Below are positions 38,101-46,344 of a stretch of DNA of 64,000 nt, one piece after another. A program made the translations under genes and the position numbers. This stretch comes from Lineus longissimus. Its lineage: Eukaryota > Nemertea > Pilidiophora > Heteronemertea > Lineidae. Numbering within the stretch: the stretch's first letter is position 1; every line of letters starts with the position of its first letter. The stretch spans positions 17,675,501 through 17,739,500 of the forward strand of contig NC_088310.1 of the NCBI RefSeq assembly GCF_910592395.1, written 5' to 3'. The notes below the pieces were generated by a model. It did not search any database and had not been told where the DNA came from. It saw only the letters and a program-made list of their open reading frames with translations.

Positions 38101-40891
38101 CTTCGGCCACTGAGGTCGACAGAGGCAATTCGCTTTTTTTTACCAAAAAGCTTATTCAAATTGTAGAATTGTTCTTTTTCTTTTGACACTGTCTGGTTGT
38201 TTTTAAACGTTCAATACCACCCCTGTTATAAAAGTCAGCCGATGCATCATTTTTGAGTGTGTTCCCGTTTCTAACTGTTCCTCTCATTGTTTGGGAACGC
38301 TGAAAGATAGATTGGCACGTTTTACTGTGTTTTCTCTCTCTAAAATGTCATTGTCCCTCTCGCCGTCTCTTTATTGTATATGGAAACTGACTGAAATATG
38401 GGGAACAGCCAAAAAACGTAACAGTTTTGACTCAACAGATCTTTAACAGATGAACTTGCATGACGAATCTAGAAATTTATCTTTATGATTCCATCTTCCC
38501 TCCAATGTTCATCCCCGGAGCTCATCCTTTTGTGACAATACCCTGAATATCAGATCGGATCCTGCAGATAAGGACCCTCTTGGTCGGAACATCACTAATC
38601 GAAGGTAAGCTAACTATTCGCACTACTGTTGACTGATTCAGCCATCCATCAAGCAATATGCAGTAGGTCACCCAGATATTGGCTACTCGGCTAGAGCTCC
38701 TGTCCCAGGAGGGAATTAATGTGTCTAGTGTCCACTGACCAGAAAATGGTCATGCCACTTGATTAGGCAGATGGTAGGGTTCCAGATTGTGTCCACATTG
38801 TTCTCGCCGGTTACCCAGGGAAAGCGCAGAACGTGCTCTCCGATAGCCGAGTGGAGAACGAATGGGGTAATTTATCAAGCAAGGGAGTTTTTAACTTCTA
38901 ATATATATCCAATATGAACAACGTGAGTCCTCAAGCCATTGTGCGTGGAAAATGGTGAAAATGTGACCTTCAAGAGGTTACTGGAATCACTGAGGTTAAT
39001 GAAGGCACGGTCATTTAGTCGGGCATAGACATCAATCTGACCTAACTTTGACCTAGTCGAAAAATGTCACCAACATTCGTCGTCATTACCAAAATTACCA
39101 CTTAATAGCCCCATCATGGCATTGAATACTATCATATCGACCAGTGCAGAGTCTACTTACATTCATAAATTGATCTCTTCACCAGTTTGAAAATAATAAC
39201 TGCAGATAATAAGGATAGGTTTAGATCTGCTGATGAGAGGAAGCTTGTATGATGTGATGGGTAAGATGATGCATGTAATATCAATGAAGGGTAATAGCAT
39301 TACATGAAATGATGGAATTCATCAGTGGTATCGCTATTTGCAATTGCTCGAAAGCTTTCATAAGACCAACCACTACGAGGAATGAACATGATGAATTGTA
39401 GGTCAGATGGGTTTGGTCTGTAATTGGGTGTGATGTACCATGTGTTGATGGCACCGTTTATAAATAATGGCTTGCATCCGACAGATTCTGCAGTAATATC
39501 TCATGATTGGTAGTTTGAATGATGTACGAAATATTCGCATTTGATGCATATATTGCTGTATTTGACGGGTTCGTATGACTTGACCTTCAAATTATGTCTA
39601 AGGTAACTATGAATGTTTGATAACTTCCTGGCAGTTTCTATATCGATATCATGAACTTACAGGCAAAAAAGATCAGAAAAACTCTGAACGCCGTCAAACA
39701 TAACCAGGTTGAAGGTAATATTTTGGGTTTCTTCGCTCGCAAATGTAATAAACATCATTGTTAAGCATGTTCTACAGCAGTGTTATCACCTGTGTAGCCA
39801 ACATGTGATCCTAACAGGATGGAAAGTTGCACCTAGAGACGCGTCAAGAAGAACATAAAACAGGAATGATACGGCATTTTTAGTCTATGTAGCTGGTTTT
39901 ATATACATACCGACGTATAACGTTGATATAAAGCTACAGGAGGTAGGCAACCAAGCAACAATATATATATTAAATGACTCGTTTCTTTTATTTGAAGCCT
40001 TTGCTCATAAAAAAGATTTCGCTACCCACTTTACAGCATTTTGTTTAGATATACCTGATTTGCTATACAAAGATGGCCCTGGGAGGGATGACTTGTGGTA
40101 TACGATATATATTTGACTTGTAAGAAAGAAAGGATACTCACCAATTCTTTCCTAAGTTGTAAAAGCTTGCCATCTAGCGTTGTGGCGGTAGTGCTAGGTT
40201 TCCTCCTTGGTGACTTCAGCACAGCCATCTGTTGCTGCAACTGCTGTGACACATCCAACACATGTTGCTGTTGTCTCTGAGCTAACTCCTCGGGAAGATT
40301 GGTCACTTTAAATTTTGAGCTGCTGGTAAGGAAGCCGAATGAACTGTTTGTTGTTGATGGAGTGGGTGTACTGGCGCCAAGACTCCCTAAATCTGATATA
40401 TATCCACTGGTAGGGGTGCTACAGTTACTCAATGTTTCACTCTCCTGTCCACTTGAGCTGGATTCTTCACTCCTGAGGAACGAACGTACCACCCTTTGCG
40501 GCGTGGGGGGTCTTGGTGAAGGTTTAGGATTCCGCGTCGGCGTGTCACCCCGCTGGACTACGATCCTTGTGAATGTACTGCTGGAGCTAGAATTTGACAC
40601 ATTAGATCGGGAAGACCTTGGGCTATCCCTGGAAGCCATTGATCCGTCCCTGCTTAAGGTAGAACCCCGTGATCCTGGTGTACTCCCCGCCATCAGTAGA
40701 CGGCTATGGTAGAGATCTTGGAGGCTGCCCGCCGTGCTTGAGTCACACGACGACACCGAGCGCAAACTGCAGCCGTCAAAAAGCGTATCATCTGAGAGGA
40801 GGGAGATGGTACTGGCTGTGCATGTGTGAAGCGGCTCGCCTGATGAGATGTGCTGGATCGGAATGTAATGAACGCTCGGTTCAGAAGCCAT
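8166..40891 (-). CDS. FAM89/LURAP1-family leucine-repeat adapter, two exons, 31.6-kb intron
   Basis: Coding exons are 40891-40142 (ATG at 40889-40891) and 8519-8166. Exon 1 ends GAATTG followed by gtgagt. Exon 2 follows a tcctttcag acceptor. Both joints are phase 0, giving 367 residues. The join recreates the family hallmark: LRKEL from exon 1 runs into LNLRQLDITLLKQLW and SIKDYK of exon 2, matching the LRKEMVGLRQLD-type leucine repeat of vertebrate FAM89 and LURAP1 proteins with the same spacing. Exon 1 (250 residues) is Ser/Thr/Pro-rich with a Gln-rich segment before the leucine repeat and looks disordered. The exon 2 tail is charged. The protein is longer than vertebrate FAM89 (about 190 residues). 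Vertebrate relatives are cytoplasmic adapters linked to MRCK/LIMK and NF-kB signalling; the role here is inferred. A non-coding 5' exon cannot be excluded. The intron holds the GPCR cluster on the opposite strand. Confidence 0.85.
8520..11290. other. FAM89-like intron, 3' portion without recognised features
   Basis: This is AT-rich intronic sequence between FAM89 exon 2 and the first GPCR-associated block. Open frames in it (such as 9068-9427 on the minus strand) show no family signature. No tandem array or inverted repeat stands out. Confidence 0.5.
11295..12460 (+). repeat. Duplicated upstream block of GPCR copy 1
   Basis: Sequence from about 11295 (CACAAAAACGTTTATTTCTAGG, CCTTAGCTCTCCAT) up to the start codon recurs upstream of copy 2 in three pieces: 17230-17560, 18740-18855 and 19570-20108. 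It is part of the duplication unit and should hold the promoter and 5' UTR. No TATA box can be assigned with confidence. An exon-like frame ending RSDEK directly precedes the chosen start in both copies 1 and 2. Confidence 0.7.
12461..14081 (+). CDS. Class A GPCR copy 1 (sub-type A), intact
   Basis: Exon A is 12461-12771 and exon B is 13379-14081. The donor is gtaagt, the acceptor is tttcag, and the intron is 607 bp in phase 2. The product is 337 residues. TM1 has GNVIS (N1.50), TM2 LAVLD (D2.50), TM3 ends VDRACV, TM6 has LCSPY and TM7 has VNFYLY before a short KKYR helix-8 and a Cys-containing tail. NIT at residue 5 is a glycosylation sequon. No signal peptide. I chose the start MEGDNIT because the equivalent ATG opens every paralogue; an in-frame ATG at 12392 would add 23 residues. 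No extracellular loop has a cysteine, so the usual TM3-ECL2 disulfide is absent. The fold and TM7 motif resemble invertebrate peptide-receptor-like orphans. The ligand is unknown. Confidence 0.88.
14082..14554 (+). repeat. Conserved block downstream of GPCR copy 1
   Basis: It contains the paralogous flank seen after copies 2 and 5 (CTTCATTCTTATTCTTCTTC, then AACTTCGGACTAACTCGACG) and the block CAGATAACTACCAGAAACAC to GCATCATT. The latter recurs near 22066, 24900, 28600, 31013 and 34620. It is interrupted at 14554 by an inverted-repeat transposon. No gene. Confidence 0.7.
14966..15150. repeat. 185-bp dispersed repeat, also at 63085-63270
   Basis: Shared landmarks are CACCTTTCCAGAAATGGGGC, GTGATGTCATAAGGGGAAAC and AATGCAAGCCACCAATTTCG, in the same order and orientation at both sites with about 95% identity by eye. 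Here it lies inside the 14555-15598 transposon. At the other site it lies in a CFAP70 intron. Confidence 0.85.
15167..15188. repeat. 22-base poly(G) run
   Basis: Twenty-two consecutive G on the plus strand, with a second run of about 12 G at 15412-15423 in the same transposon. It could form G-quadruplexes. It is also a likely length-error site in sequencing. Confidence 0.9.
15655..15973. repeat. Large imperfect palindrome made of inverted GPCR-intron sequence
   Basis: Left arm 15655-15811 and right arm 15832-15973 are reverse complements, separated by about 20 bases. Shared blocks include CACCGTAGATTAATCGT, TGTGGCAGCCACAGTTTCAC and ATCAATGCATGCATT. The right arm matches the intron found in the sub-type B receptor genes (for example 25660-25770 and 35375-35490). 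The palindrome is therefore an inverted duplication of receptor-intron DNA and lies just upstream of an exon-B pseudogene. Confidence 0.85.
16303..16981 (+). pseudogene. GPCR exon-B pseudogene (psi-1)
   Basis: From GATATTCGCATCTGGGGCAG onward the sequence follows receptor exon B through TM7. The splice acceptor and the first codons are missing. An in-frame TAG and extra bases interrupt the region after the DR motif near 16390. Seven bases are lost at 16924-16930, so the tail ends GGVQE instead of GGKKYRSD. A readable 138-residue stretch (16520-16936) retains TM5-TM7. No exon A is associated with it. It cannot encode a receptor. Confidence 0.88.
17565..18736. mobile_element. 1.17-kb composite repeat with CTCACCTGGG termini and GACGGACG tail
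   Basis: It opens CTCACCTGGG (17565-17574) and closes with the inverted complement CCCAGGTGAG (18727-18736); the closing end also forms its own CTCACC/GGTGAG hairpin. Inside, blocks like AGTTTGACCTCTGTGACCTT plus AAGTAGGTCAAATCA are repeated, most clearly at 18090-18245 and 18374-18540. A GACGGACGCCGGACGG-type low-complexity tract sits near the end (18657-18703). No open frame. It interrupts the receptor upstream block that is contiguous before copy 1. I recall this architecture as common in lophotrochozoan genomes. Confidence 0.7.
18855..19570. other. ~0.7-kb insertion of unknown origin upstream of GPCR copy 2
   Basis: Sequence on both sides (CAGTCCTACTGCATTATTT on the left, ATCTCGAAATTATACAAAAT on the right) is contiguous upstream of copy 1 near 11910-11960. 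The intervening 0.7 kb is therefore extra here. I see no inverted ends, open frame or known repeat in it. Confidence 0.55.
20109..21660 (+). CDS. Class A GPCR copy 2 (sub-type A), intact
   Basis: Exon A is 20109-20419 and exon B is 20958-21660, the same lengths as copy 1 (311 and 703 bases). The intron is 538 bp in phase 2, donor gtaagt, acceptor atttcag. The product is 337 residues and very close to copy 1. Differences include MTLVLYILF in TM2 and TMTAISEMNHAVN in TM7. All family traits are kept: GNVIS in TM1, LAVLD in TM2, VDRAC after TM3, no extracellular cysteine, LCSPY in TM6, VNFYLY in TM7 and the tail LTTCFTGKRN. Exon B plus its downstream flank was later duplicated to 27321-28194. The start is the family-conserved MEGDNIT; an upstream in-frame ATG exists at 20040. 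Confidence 0.88.
21661..22726 (+). repeat. Intergenic block between copy 2 and psi-3, duplicated at 28195-29260
   Basis: It is almost identical to 28195-29260 over its whole length and contains the shared CAGATAACTACCAGAAACAC to GCATCATTTGC block. Open frames in it occur in both copies but have no family resemblance and start at arbitrary points, so I treat them as non-coding. It probably carries the promoter of the following sub-type B receptor. Confidence 0.75.
22727..24469 (+). pseudogene. Class A GPCR pseudogene psi-3 (sub-type B)
   Basis: Exon A starts at 22727 (MEEPKITSKS) but is split by a 410-bp insertion (22817-23226). It then loses 10 bases between two TTTG repeats near 23383, shifting the frame to a TGA. 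Exon B is 23769-24469, 701 bases instead of 700: an extra C in GGGACCCGAATT (near 23983) breaks the frame. The rest is a normal sub-type B receptor ending LATCLMWRRH. The paralogue at 29261 shows each site undamaged, so these are real lesions relative to family and not divergent coding choices. Confidence 0.92.
22817..23226. mobile_element. 410-bp inverted-repeat insertion in psi-3 exon A
   Basis: It begins AGAAAAGACCAC and ends GTGGTCTTGTCTC, an inverted pair of about 12 bases. CCCTG flanks both sides (22812-22816 and 23227-23231), a probable 5-bp target duplication. The uninterrupted site is visible in copy 5 at 29345-29360 (GCCCTGGGTATCC). It has no coding frame. The superfamily is uncertain. 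Confidence 0.82.
24470..25244 (+). repeat. Intergenic block, duplicated at 33280-34962
   Basis: Sequence after psi-3 and before copy 4 reappears after psi-6 and before copy 7. Shared marks are a C-run near 24597-24606, then CAGAAAGCAACGCAATTAT, and the CACGAATAATGCACAAGTCC form of the conserved upstream block. The second copy carries a LINE fragment that this one lacks. Confidence 0.75.
25245..26559 (+). CDS. Class A GPCR copy 4 (sub-type B), intact
   Basis: Exon A is 25245-25567 and exon B is 25860-26559. The intron is 292 bp in phase 2, donor gtaagt, acceptor atttcag. The product is 340 residues. The N-terminus MEGKNFTS has an NFT sequon. TM1 carries GNAIS, TM2 LAVLD, TM3 ends VDRAC, ECL2 reads ITEFKEYPWLG (no cysteine), TM6 LCSPY, ECL3 SEYDYSDIYWLL and TM7 VNFYLY. 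The basic tail is AICFTWRRR. The protein matches copy 7 except for Lys versus Ile in the first extracellular loop (LLKNHG/LLINHG). The ATG at 25203 would add 14 residues; MEGKN is favoured because it is the family-wide start. Confidence 0.88.
26560..27320 (+). repeat. Copy 4 downstream block ending in a truncated CAGGG element
   Basis: Nearly identical to 36278-36975 downstream of copy 7, apart from two small extra segments here (about 26943-26976 and 27119-27150). It ends inside a repeat that starts CAGGGTCAGTTTCTGCCAGC near 27207 and continues to its far end only in the copy 7 version. The break at 27320/27321 joins directly to sequence copied from 20788. Confidence 0.75.
27491..28194 (+). 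pseudogene. Orphan GPCR exon B duplicated from copy 2
   Basis: 27321 onward is a near-exact copy of 20788 onward, including the intron 3' end, acceptor and exon B of copy 2. There is no exon A upstream, because the duplication began inside the intron. One extra T (AATAATTTCCGG, near 27650) makes the exon 704 bases instead of 703 and shifts the frame within TM4, giving a stop soon after FRCQHFLWLQ. Downstream 27718-28194 still reads TM5-TM7 openly, showing that the copy is recent. Confidence 0.92.
28195..29260 (+). repeat. Duplicate of 21661-22726
   Basis: It matches 21661-22726 with only scattered substitutions (for example ATCGATTC versus ATGGATTC near 29058). It lies between the orphan exon B and copy 5 exon A. 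It holds the conserved pre-receptor block at 28600-28690. Confidence 0.8.
29261..30603 (+). CDS. Class A GPCR copy 5, intact A/B mosaic
   Basis: Exon A is 29261-29580 and exon B is 29904-30603. The intron is 323 bp in phase 2. The product is 339 residues starting MEEPKITSKS with an NTT sequon near residue 13. Exon A and the first half of exon B follow sub-type B (IITEFKEYPWLGV, NVKRAASDRSKMAKEE). The last third follows sub-type A (VAIPEVMAEYDY, SDAIKVLTTCFTGKRN), and the 3' flank is also sub-type A. The switch lies near 30335-30410. All seven helices and family motifs are intact, with no extracellular cysteine. It is the undamaged sister of psi-3, made by the 20788-24190 duplication. Confidence 0.88.
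30604..31287 (+). repeat. Copy 5 downstream block (sub-type A flank)
   Basis: It resembles the flanks after copies 1 and 2 (CTTCATTCTTATTCTTCTTC, GCGAACTTCGGACTAACTCG) with a short local duplication near 30762-30800. The conserved pre-receptor block follows at 31013-31100. No gene. Confidence 0.65.
31288..31405. mobile_element. 118-bp MITE, copy 2 (3-bp TSD ATT)
   Basis: Same ends and body as the copy at 4491-4608, flanked by ATT at 31285-31287 and 31406-31408. Paralogous DNA before copies 4 and 7 (near 25178 and 34896) reads CAGACATTGATTC without the element. This empty site confirms both the boundaries and the target duplication. Confidence 0.92.
31918..33279 (+). pseudogene. Class A GPCR pseudogene psi-6 (sub-type B)
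   Basis: Exon A (31918-32236, MEGDNFTPKS) has lost one base in GGGAATGCAATC near 32060, shifting the frame inside TM1. Exon B is 32576-33279. After RAK a 5-base insertion (near 32708) creates TGA and shifts the frame. One A is missing in TTCAAATACAG near 32777. The remainder (32806-33279) reads as a normal TM5-TM7 ending LATCLMWRRH, closest to psi-3. The intron is 339 bp with usable splice sites. Confidence 0.92.
33600..34490 (-). mobile_element. Non-LTR retrotransposon (CR1/L2-like) 3' fragment, degenerate
   Basis: Read on the minus strand, three overlapping frames give the C-terminal part of a LINE reverse transcriptase. First comes a segment with WVLVNKLSLNAPKTDFI, then LQRIQNTAARIIC with LHWLPVACRIKFKI, then YGDRAFTTAAPTLWNKLP near the end. 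These are hallmark strings of CR1/L2/Jockey-type ORF2 C-termini. Frameshifts separate them. The 3' end carries GGCGCTATACAAA followed by an ATTATTGT-type short repeat (33600-33630). It sits in the copy-7 flank and is missing from the paralogous copy-4 flank near 24780. It is 5'-truncated and inactive. Confidence 0.85.
34963..36277 (+). CDS. Class A GPCR copy 7 (sub-type B), intact
   Basis: Exon A is 34963-35285 and exon B is 35578-36277. The intron is 292 bp in phase 2, the same size as in copy 4. The product is 340 residues. By translation it differs from copy 4 only at the ECL1 residue (Ile in LLINHG), so the pair is a very recent duplicate or has been homogenised. Motifs: GNAIS in TM1, LAVLD in TM2, VDRAC after TM3, ITEFKEYPWLG in ECL2, LCSPY in TM6, VNFYLY in TM7, basic tail AICFTWRRR. 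No extracellular cysteine. This is the last receptor of the cluster; the flanking block 36278-36975 matches that of copy 4. Confidence 0.88.
36866..37151. mobile_element. ~285-bp element with CAGGG-type inverted ends
   Basis: It starts CAGGGTCAGTTTCTGCCAGC and ends CCTGGCGGAAACCCTG, an imperfect inverted pair (CAGGGTTTCCGCCAG core). Inside is a hairpin of ACCCACC/GGTGGGT blocks and a run of A, T and C tracts near 37078-37125. A second copy near 27207-27320 is cut off by a duplication breakpoint. CAGGG ends recall hAT elements, but I could not see an 8-bp target duplication. Confidence 0.55.
37152..40030. other. FAM89-like intron, 5' portion, mostly unassigned
   Basis: No exon, RNA gene or transposon protein is recognisable. 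The only assigned item is the dispersed repeat at 38250-38424. Confidence 0.5.
38250..38424 (+). repeat. Dispersed repeat, also at 43501-43650
   Basis: Shared landmarks are TTTTTGAGTGTGTTCCC-like, CTCATTGTTTGGGAACGCT, ATAGATTG and GGAAAC-CTGAC-type blocks in the same order at 43501-43650. About 75-80% similar by eye. One copy is inside the FAM89-like intron and the other is beyond its first exon. Confidence 0.6.
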
Positions 40892-43800
40892 GGCCAGATT
40901 AATATTGTGATGTATCCGAAATATGATTAACGATCTCTTATTCTAGCATAAAAACAACAAGAATGTTGCTGCTCTATGTGAACCTATCCATCTATCTGAC
41001 GATGCCATGAGTGACTAAACAATATCGAGCACACAAAAGCCTCGCAATCACTGCTATAATTTTAGAACGGAATTCGCCTATTGTACACCTAGCTTTCTCC
41101 GATACTGAAACTATTTTTGTGTGCTACCGGTAATCATTAATCCAAAAATATCGTCAAGGCACGCTGTCAGGATCAAAAGAAAATGCTGGCACCAGTCTGA
41201 AGTATATACTCCTTTACTGATTTCTCTACAGTATTCCGGAATGTGTGCATGATCCTTATAAGCAGACGACATAACACTCCATCAATGGCGTTATTGGCTC
41301 GTTTGCCACATGACGCTTGTGGTATTTCCAAACGTGACGAGCAGACGAGAACACTGTAATCAATAACGAAACTACACACGCTAGGACTAGCAGTTCACCG
41401 CTCGATCGACCAGTCCAGAATGAACGGCTATTTGGACGAAGCCTTTCACCAATCCCTTTCTAACGACCGGACCTACACCACAACGTCAACGTACCACTCC
41501 AAACCCATTAGCGTATTAGCACAGCCAAGTGAAATTCAAAGACGGTCTCTAATTTGCACATTTTAAAGACTTTCATGACGTTTTTATCCTTGGTTCTTAT
41601 GAGGCTTTCCTTTCATCTCGCGTTATGCTGTGACGTTTGTTTTATCCTTATGACCCACACGATTCCTGGGACCACGGATCCTCGGACCAAAGCTTGTCCA
41701 ATGTTTTATTCCAGAAAGTTTTCCCTCCAAAGAATCAAAATGTTGTTCAACAATGACGTGAGAGTCATAGAGAAATGTGGTCCACTCACATCAGCCACGC
41801 GACGAAAAATCCAACGCGGCGGCAAACTAACAAGCCTTCAGTAGGTGAGCGCAACTTTATCTATGTCACTGTAACGTTACATCCATGTATAATTATACAA
41901 TTCCCTATAGGCCCTAAACTGTTGTTGACTTAAATACTCCGTCCGCCAAGCCGTATAATGAATGATGCCCCATTTAAACTAGGGCGCTCGACGAGTACTC
42001 CACGTAGGCAAAATTGAAATCTAAGCCTCTAGGTTGCCCTAGACTGTGGGTCAACAACGCCTGTACGGGTTGCCATCCGATACCCACTCCAATACTTTAA
42101 AAAGTCACCGAACTCATTAACACACTTGTTAAGAGCCTGAGTCATCTTATTAAAGCACCACACTAAAAATGGAATCGATTAGTTTATGTGCAATATGGCT
42201 GTTGGGTTTCAAGCAAGACATCCTTAAACAATGGTGGTACTATCAAAATAAAAACATCACACGTAAGTTTAAACGTAGGCCCTATGTGTAATCCAAGAGT
42301 AACTTGGCGGTTTCCTCCTACATAATCAAATGGTTGGACAGCCAAATAGAAATTGAAATCGAAATCGAAAGCCCCTGCGTATTCAACACCTTCAATTGTA
42401 CCTTTTGCAAGACTAGTTTGCTAATGCCGTTATCACAAGCACCATTACAATGTTCTGGAGCAGTGTTGCTATACATTTACCACTGCCAACGCAAACAGCA
42501 ATCAGCCTAGCATAGGAATTGACGCATAGCTTGCAACAAATCAAACGTTCCATCAAAATGTCTGCATGCTAATCATGTAACACGTCAACAGTTAAGCGCA
42601 CGAGGCGTATAGACTGATCCATCAAGAGCAGTGGATGAAGCAGCCTTAAATCACCATCTGGAAAAAGTGTCCTTCACTAATAAAGATTTAAAGGGCATGC
42701 GGAATCCTTAGTCATCGTGAACTCCAGTCTTTTTGTCCCGACAGCCCGTTATTCCGGCGCGATTTTGGCCTACTATTCCAAAAGTGAACAGAAAATTCCA
42801 CAATTTTATAAAAACTTCATCTTATCACCATTGCCTCACACTCCTTTCTCAATGAATGCAACCTGCATCATTGATTACTTAGCCTAGAGGCGGAGTCTGT
42901 AAAACGTAATACAATTTTGTTAGTCTATGACGGAGGGTGATTAATAGTATTGTTACTCAATCTGCCTGACTTCCTGATTTACCGTTTCTTTATTCCCCGT
43001 CATTTCTTCTGCCAAGTCCGACGCAAAAAAACCCGTAACAGTTGCTTTATATCAGCCTGTGGATGTGGCTATCAGACAGAATCAGTGTGGTTTACACGAT
43101 GCTTTTTTGTAAGTCGTATTTCTGGATGATGTACCTCATCAATTGATGATGTTAACCCGTTTTGATTCAGATAGGCGCCTTTTACATAGAACGTGCATCT
43201 GACCATTTAGCGGCTGGACAACTTGATCGCCTGCAGCAATCCTAAATTTTACGTTACATCGCTAGTTGTTCAATGGATATTTGCAGCTTATGCAACAACT
43301 TCAGTACATGCTTCAGTCAGCCACATTAGACACATTCTTTTCCAGTGTCAATAATATTGATTAATAAGTTTGCCATCACCATTAACTATGCAATCAGAGA
43401 GTTGTTCATGCAACTAACCGGCTTCTGGCGTCCTACGATAGAAACAAATGAGGCTTCTTTCCTTGCCAACGGTGCCGGTGTAATGTTTTTGAGTGTTTCT
43501 GTTTTTGAGTGTTTCCCCTCATTGTTTGGGAACGCTCAAAAATAGATTGACAAGTTTTTCTGTGTATCCCCCTATTGAAAAGTCGTGGTCTCTCTAGCTG
43601 CCTATTGTTTGGAAACACTGACACATGGGAAACAACCACAGATGTTACACCGGAAGTCACAATCGTATCTCACACCTTTAGACAAGTAACTGCAATATAC
43701 GTGGATGGTTTCATCATTGACACTGTCAGGGATGTCACCATCTCTTCCTCTTCCCATGGAAACCAATGCTTTTCGTCTGCGAAGAACATCCACGCTGACA

Positions 43801-46340
43801 TCACTTCTGTTGATTAATTGGTTCGTAGTAGGAAATGATAAGGTAAATGTGCATAACAAAATACATTTCTGTTACGTTGCCTCGGTACGTTCAACGTTAT
43901 TCAAGTATAGTCTGCAAATTGGTAGCATCTTATCATTCATAGGCTTTACATCTACAAACAGTGATCTTAGAGTTGCGCCAATACCTGCATTTTGGTCGCA
44001 CTTGTCAGAAAGTCCTCCCGCAACCACCAGCGCCTGGATTCGGCGAAACGGCACTTTATCGTTCCTACCACACCATCGCAAGGTGCATCCTTGTCATTTG
44101 GCGCTTTTAACGACATTCAATGCTGTAATATTGCCGCATCAACCAGATCCGGTATGCAGCTATAAGTCATCATTTAAGGACACAGCATTCCATATCATCC
44201 ATTTTTAATAGCTTATTCACCCGTTAATTTGTTAAGGGATGACCCCGAAGGATTATGCCATGTGTCATGCAACCTGCTAGAAGATTGAAGGCCATGTTTC
44301 GTGGACTATGAGCAATGACACGGCACGCAATTGAATTTTCCGCAGCCGGCTGTGAAGGATGCCTTCGGGAGATCAGGGGTGCGCAAAAATTACCTCATTA
44401 CCGTATTCTATCTCCAGGACGTGAGAGGTATCTCGACATGTATTCTCTGCTGGTGTCGCTGTAACTGGTTGTATATTATGTCACAAAGAAATGTGGTCAA
44501 ATCGGGTTTTGGGTGCATGCGTGATGTTGCATTTCGGGAGAATTGTCCAAGTCATAAAGTCTGGAAAAGACACAGTAGAATCCAACATGGTATATAGCCA
44601 TTTTTCTGGTAAACCCATTTCTCTGACCACGAATAGAGAATGGTATCTCTGAGCTCATTAGTTTTGATAACCAGAATTGGCTCTCTGGGGAGAATGCTTT
44701 ATCAGCATTCCTGTAATCAGCGCGGTGGGAAGCGCAGGTTGAGAGTGCTTCTCCAATCTGTTCCACCAGATGATGTTCGAGGTCAGATGGCAAATATGAA
44801 TCACCTAAACCTTAACGAATGCAGCAAGTGTATTCGCCGAACAGTTTTTTTTTTAAGTATCCCATTGGTACTAGTCTAGTCTACCATCCAGATGGTAAAA
44901 GATGGTAGCCTATAACTTGCTATAACAGCGCGAGGTCAGGTGGCAACGTGAGAACCGAAGGCATCTTGCAGCAAGAAAACCAAGACGTTGAAACCAAAGA
45001 CATCTGGCCACAGTCTGAACCCGAAACGCTGTGATCACGTGGGTCTATGTGTGAACACGTGATACTCGCCTTTCGCTCTTCATCAGCCCAACTTGTAGTC
45101 GTCTGCTCTAACCAATTACCAATACCTGACAGCAGTTCGTCTGCAACCTATACGAACAGTGAAAAAGAACTTGTACACTCGTACTCGGCATAGTCTATCC
45201 TTGGCGTGATTTTATATACTCATGGTCTTTATTAATCTTGTCATTACCTGTCGGTTTTTATTATTTTTCTCGGTTCATCAACGGATCAGATGGTTCATGT
45301 CATTAAAATAGTTTCCAAGTTGTAATAATTTTGCATTTCCGAAGATTACAAGATCGATACCAACACTATTATGTCAGTTTGCTTGTCGATGCTGCAGTCA
45401 CCATTGACTGCAGGTTAACCACTGACGCGCATATCAATAGATATTCGGCCATCTCTAAAAGATGCGCGCCAACTCTCCATTGGCCCACTGAGAATCCACG
45501 AGCTCCTCCAGCAGTTTGACCTGGTATACTCGATCTGCATGGAAAAACTTTACCTCCAGATCCACTTTCTATCATGCGATTAGTAGCGGTAAACATATTT
45601 ATTACTTGTATATTTTCTTCAATGAGCTTTTTTCAGCATTTTTCACCAACTCAACAGGTTCTCTTCATCATAGAACCCAGGCATTAATAAACAAGGTGGC
45701 TGGAGCCTTGATGTGCGGTATCACAGGCAGCTCACGCTTGAGGCAAGCACAGAATTAGACTGGGTTATTGAACTAGCTCCCAATCACTCTCTAATCTCAC
45801 TGGATGAGCCTCGGGGAGGACGAGTCATCTCTCCTATCACAGGAATGTCAAGGTCGACTGCTTGCTGCATTCCGATAAACAGAAAATCCGGGCAGAAAAT
45901 TCTTTTTTCAAGCTTAATCGATTTCAGTTGTAGCAGACGCTTCCTTGGTACTCACTGATTTGCTGTGGATGCAAGTTTAATACGCGCGACTGGAAACCTC
46001 GATGCTTTTCTGTTTGTCTCTCGTTTACCTTTATTTTTCTAACTCCGCCTGAACAAAATAAACCCATCTTGTAACGATATTTTTCCTGCTTGTTTTCTTA
46101 TGTTGAACATATACTGTGTGATTGTTTTGATCTGTGCCATGGGCCAGTGATTGTCTATGTGACCAAGTCAACCTCCACTGAACTGGGTCATCGTCCAAAT
46201 TGAAATCAATTAAACGGCAGAGGTTTCCCCATCGGGGAGCCTAAAGTGTCTCAGTCCCGAGCCAATGTTAGTTCTTACATGTAACATGGAGTTGTGCCAA
46301 AGTGCCAATGACGTCAGATTATATACATTGTGTAAAAGTA
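40892..46340. other. Intergenic DNA between the FAM89-like gene and CFAP70, first part
   Basis: The promoter of the minus-strand FAM89-like gene should lie near 40892-41400, but no motif can be assigned. Open frames such as 41554-41844 and 43705-44208 have no family resemblance and overlap equally long antisense frames. A dispersed repeat lies at 43501-43650. Confidence 0.5.
43501..43650 (+). repeat. Dispersed repeat, partner of 38250-38424
   Basis: Contains GTTTTTGAGTGTTTCCCCTC, ATTGTTTGGGAACGCTCAAA and GTTTGGAAACACTGACAC, matching the order seen at 38250-38424. A short duplication of GTTTTTGAGTGTTTC lies at its left edge (43484 and 43501). Confidence 0.6.
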
Positions 46341-46344
46341 CTTC

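Noticed and set aside
40299-40712. 137-residue plus-strand open frame opposite the FAM89-like first exon
   Set aside because: Antisense shadow of a Ser/Pro-rich exon; no domain, no splice context.
41554-41844. 96-residue open frame near the FAM89-like promoter
   Set aside because: Hydrophobic start could pass as a signal peptide, but there is no family resemblance, no splice continuation that I trust and no repeat of it elsewhere.
43705-44208. 167-residue plus-strand open frame
   Set aside because: No recognisable domain; overlaps similarly long minus-strand frames and starts at the edge of a dispersed repeat.
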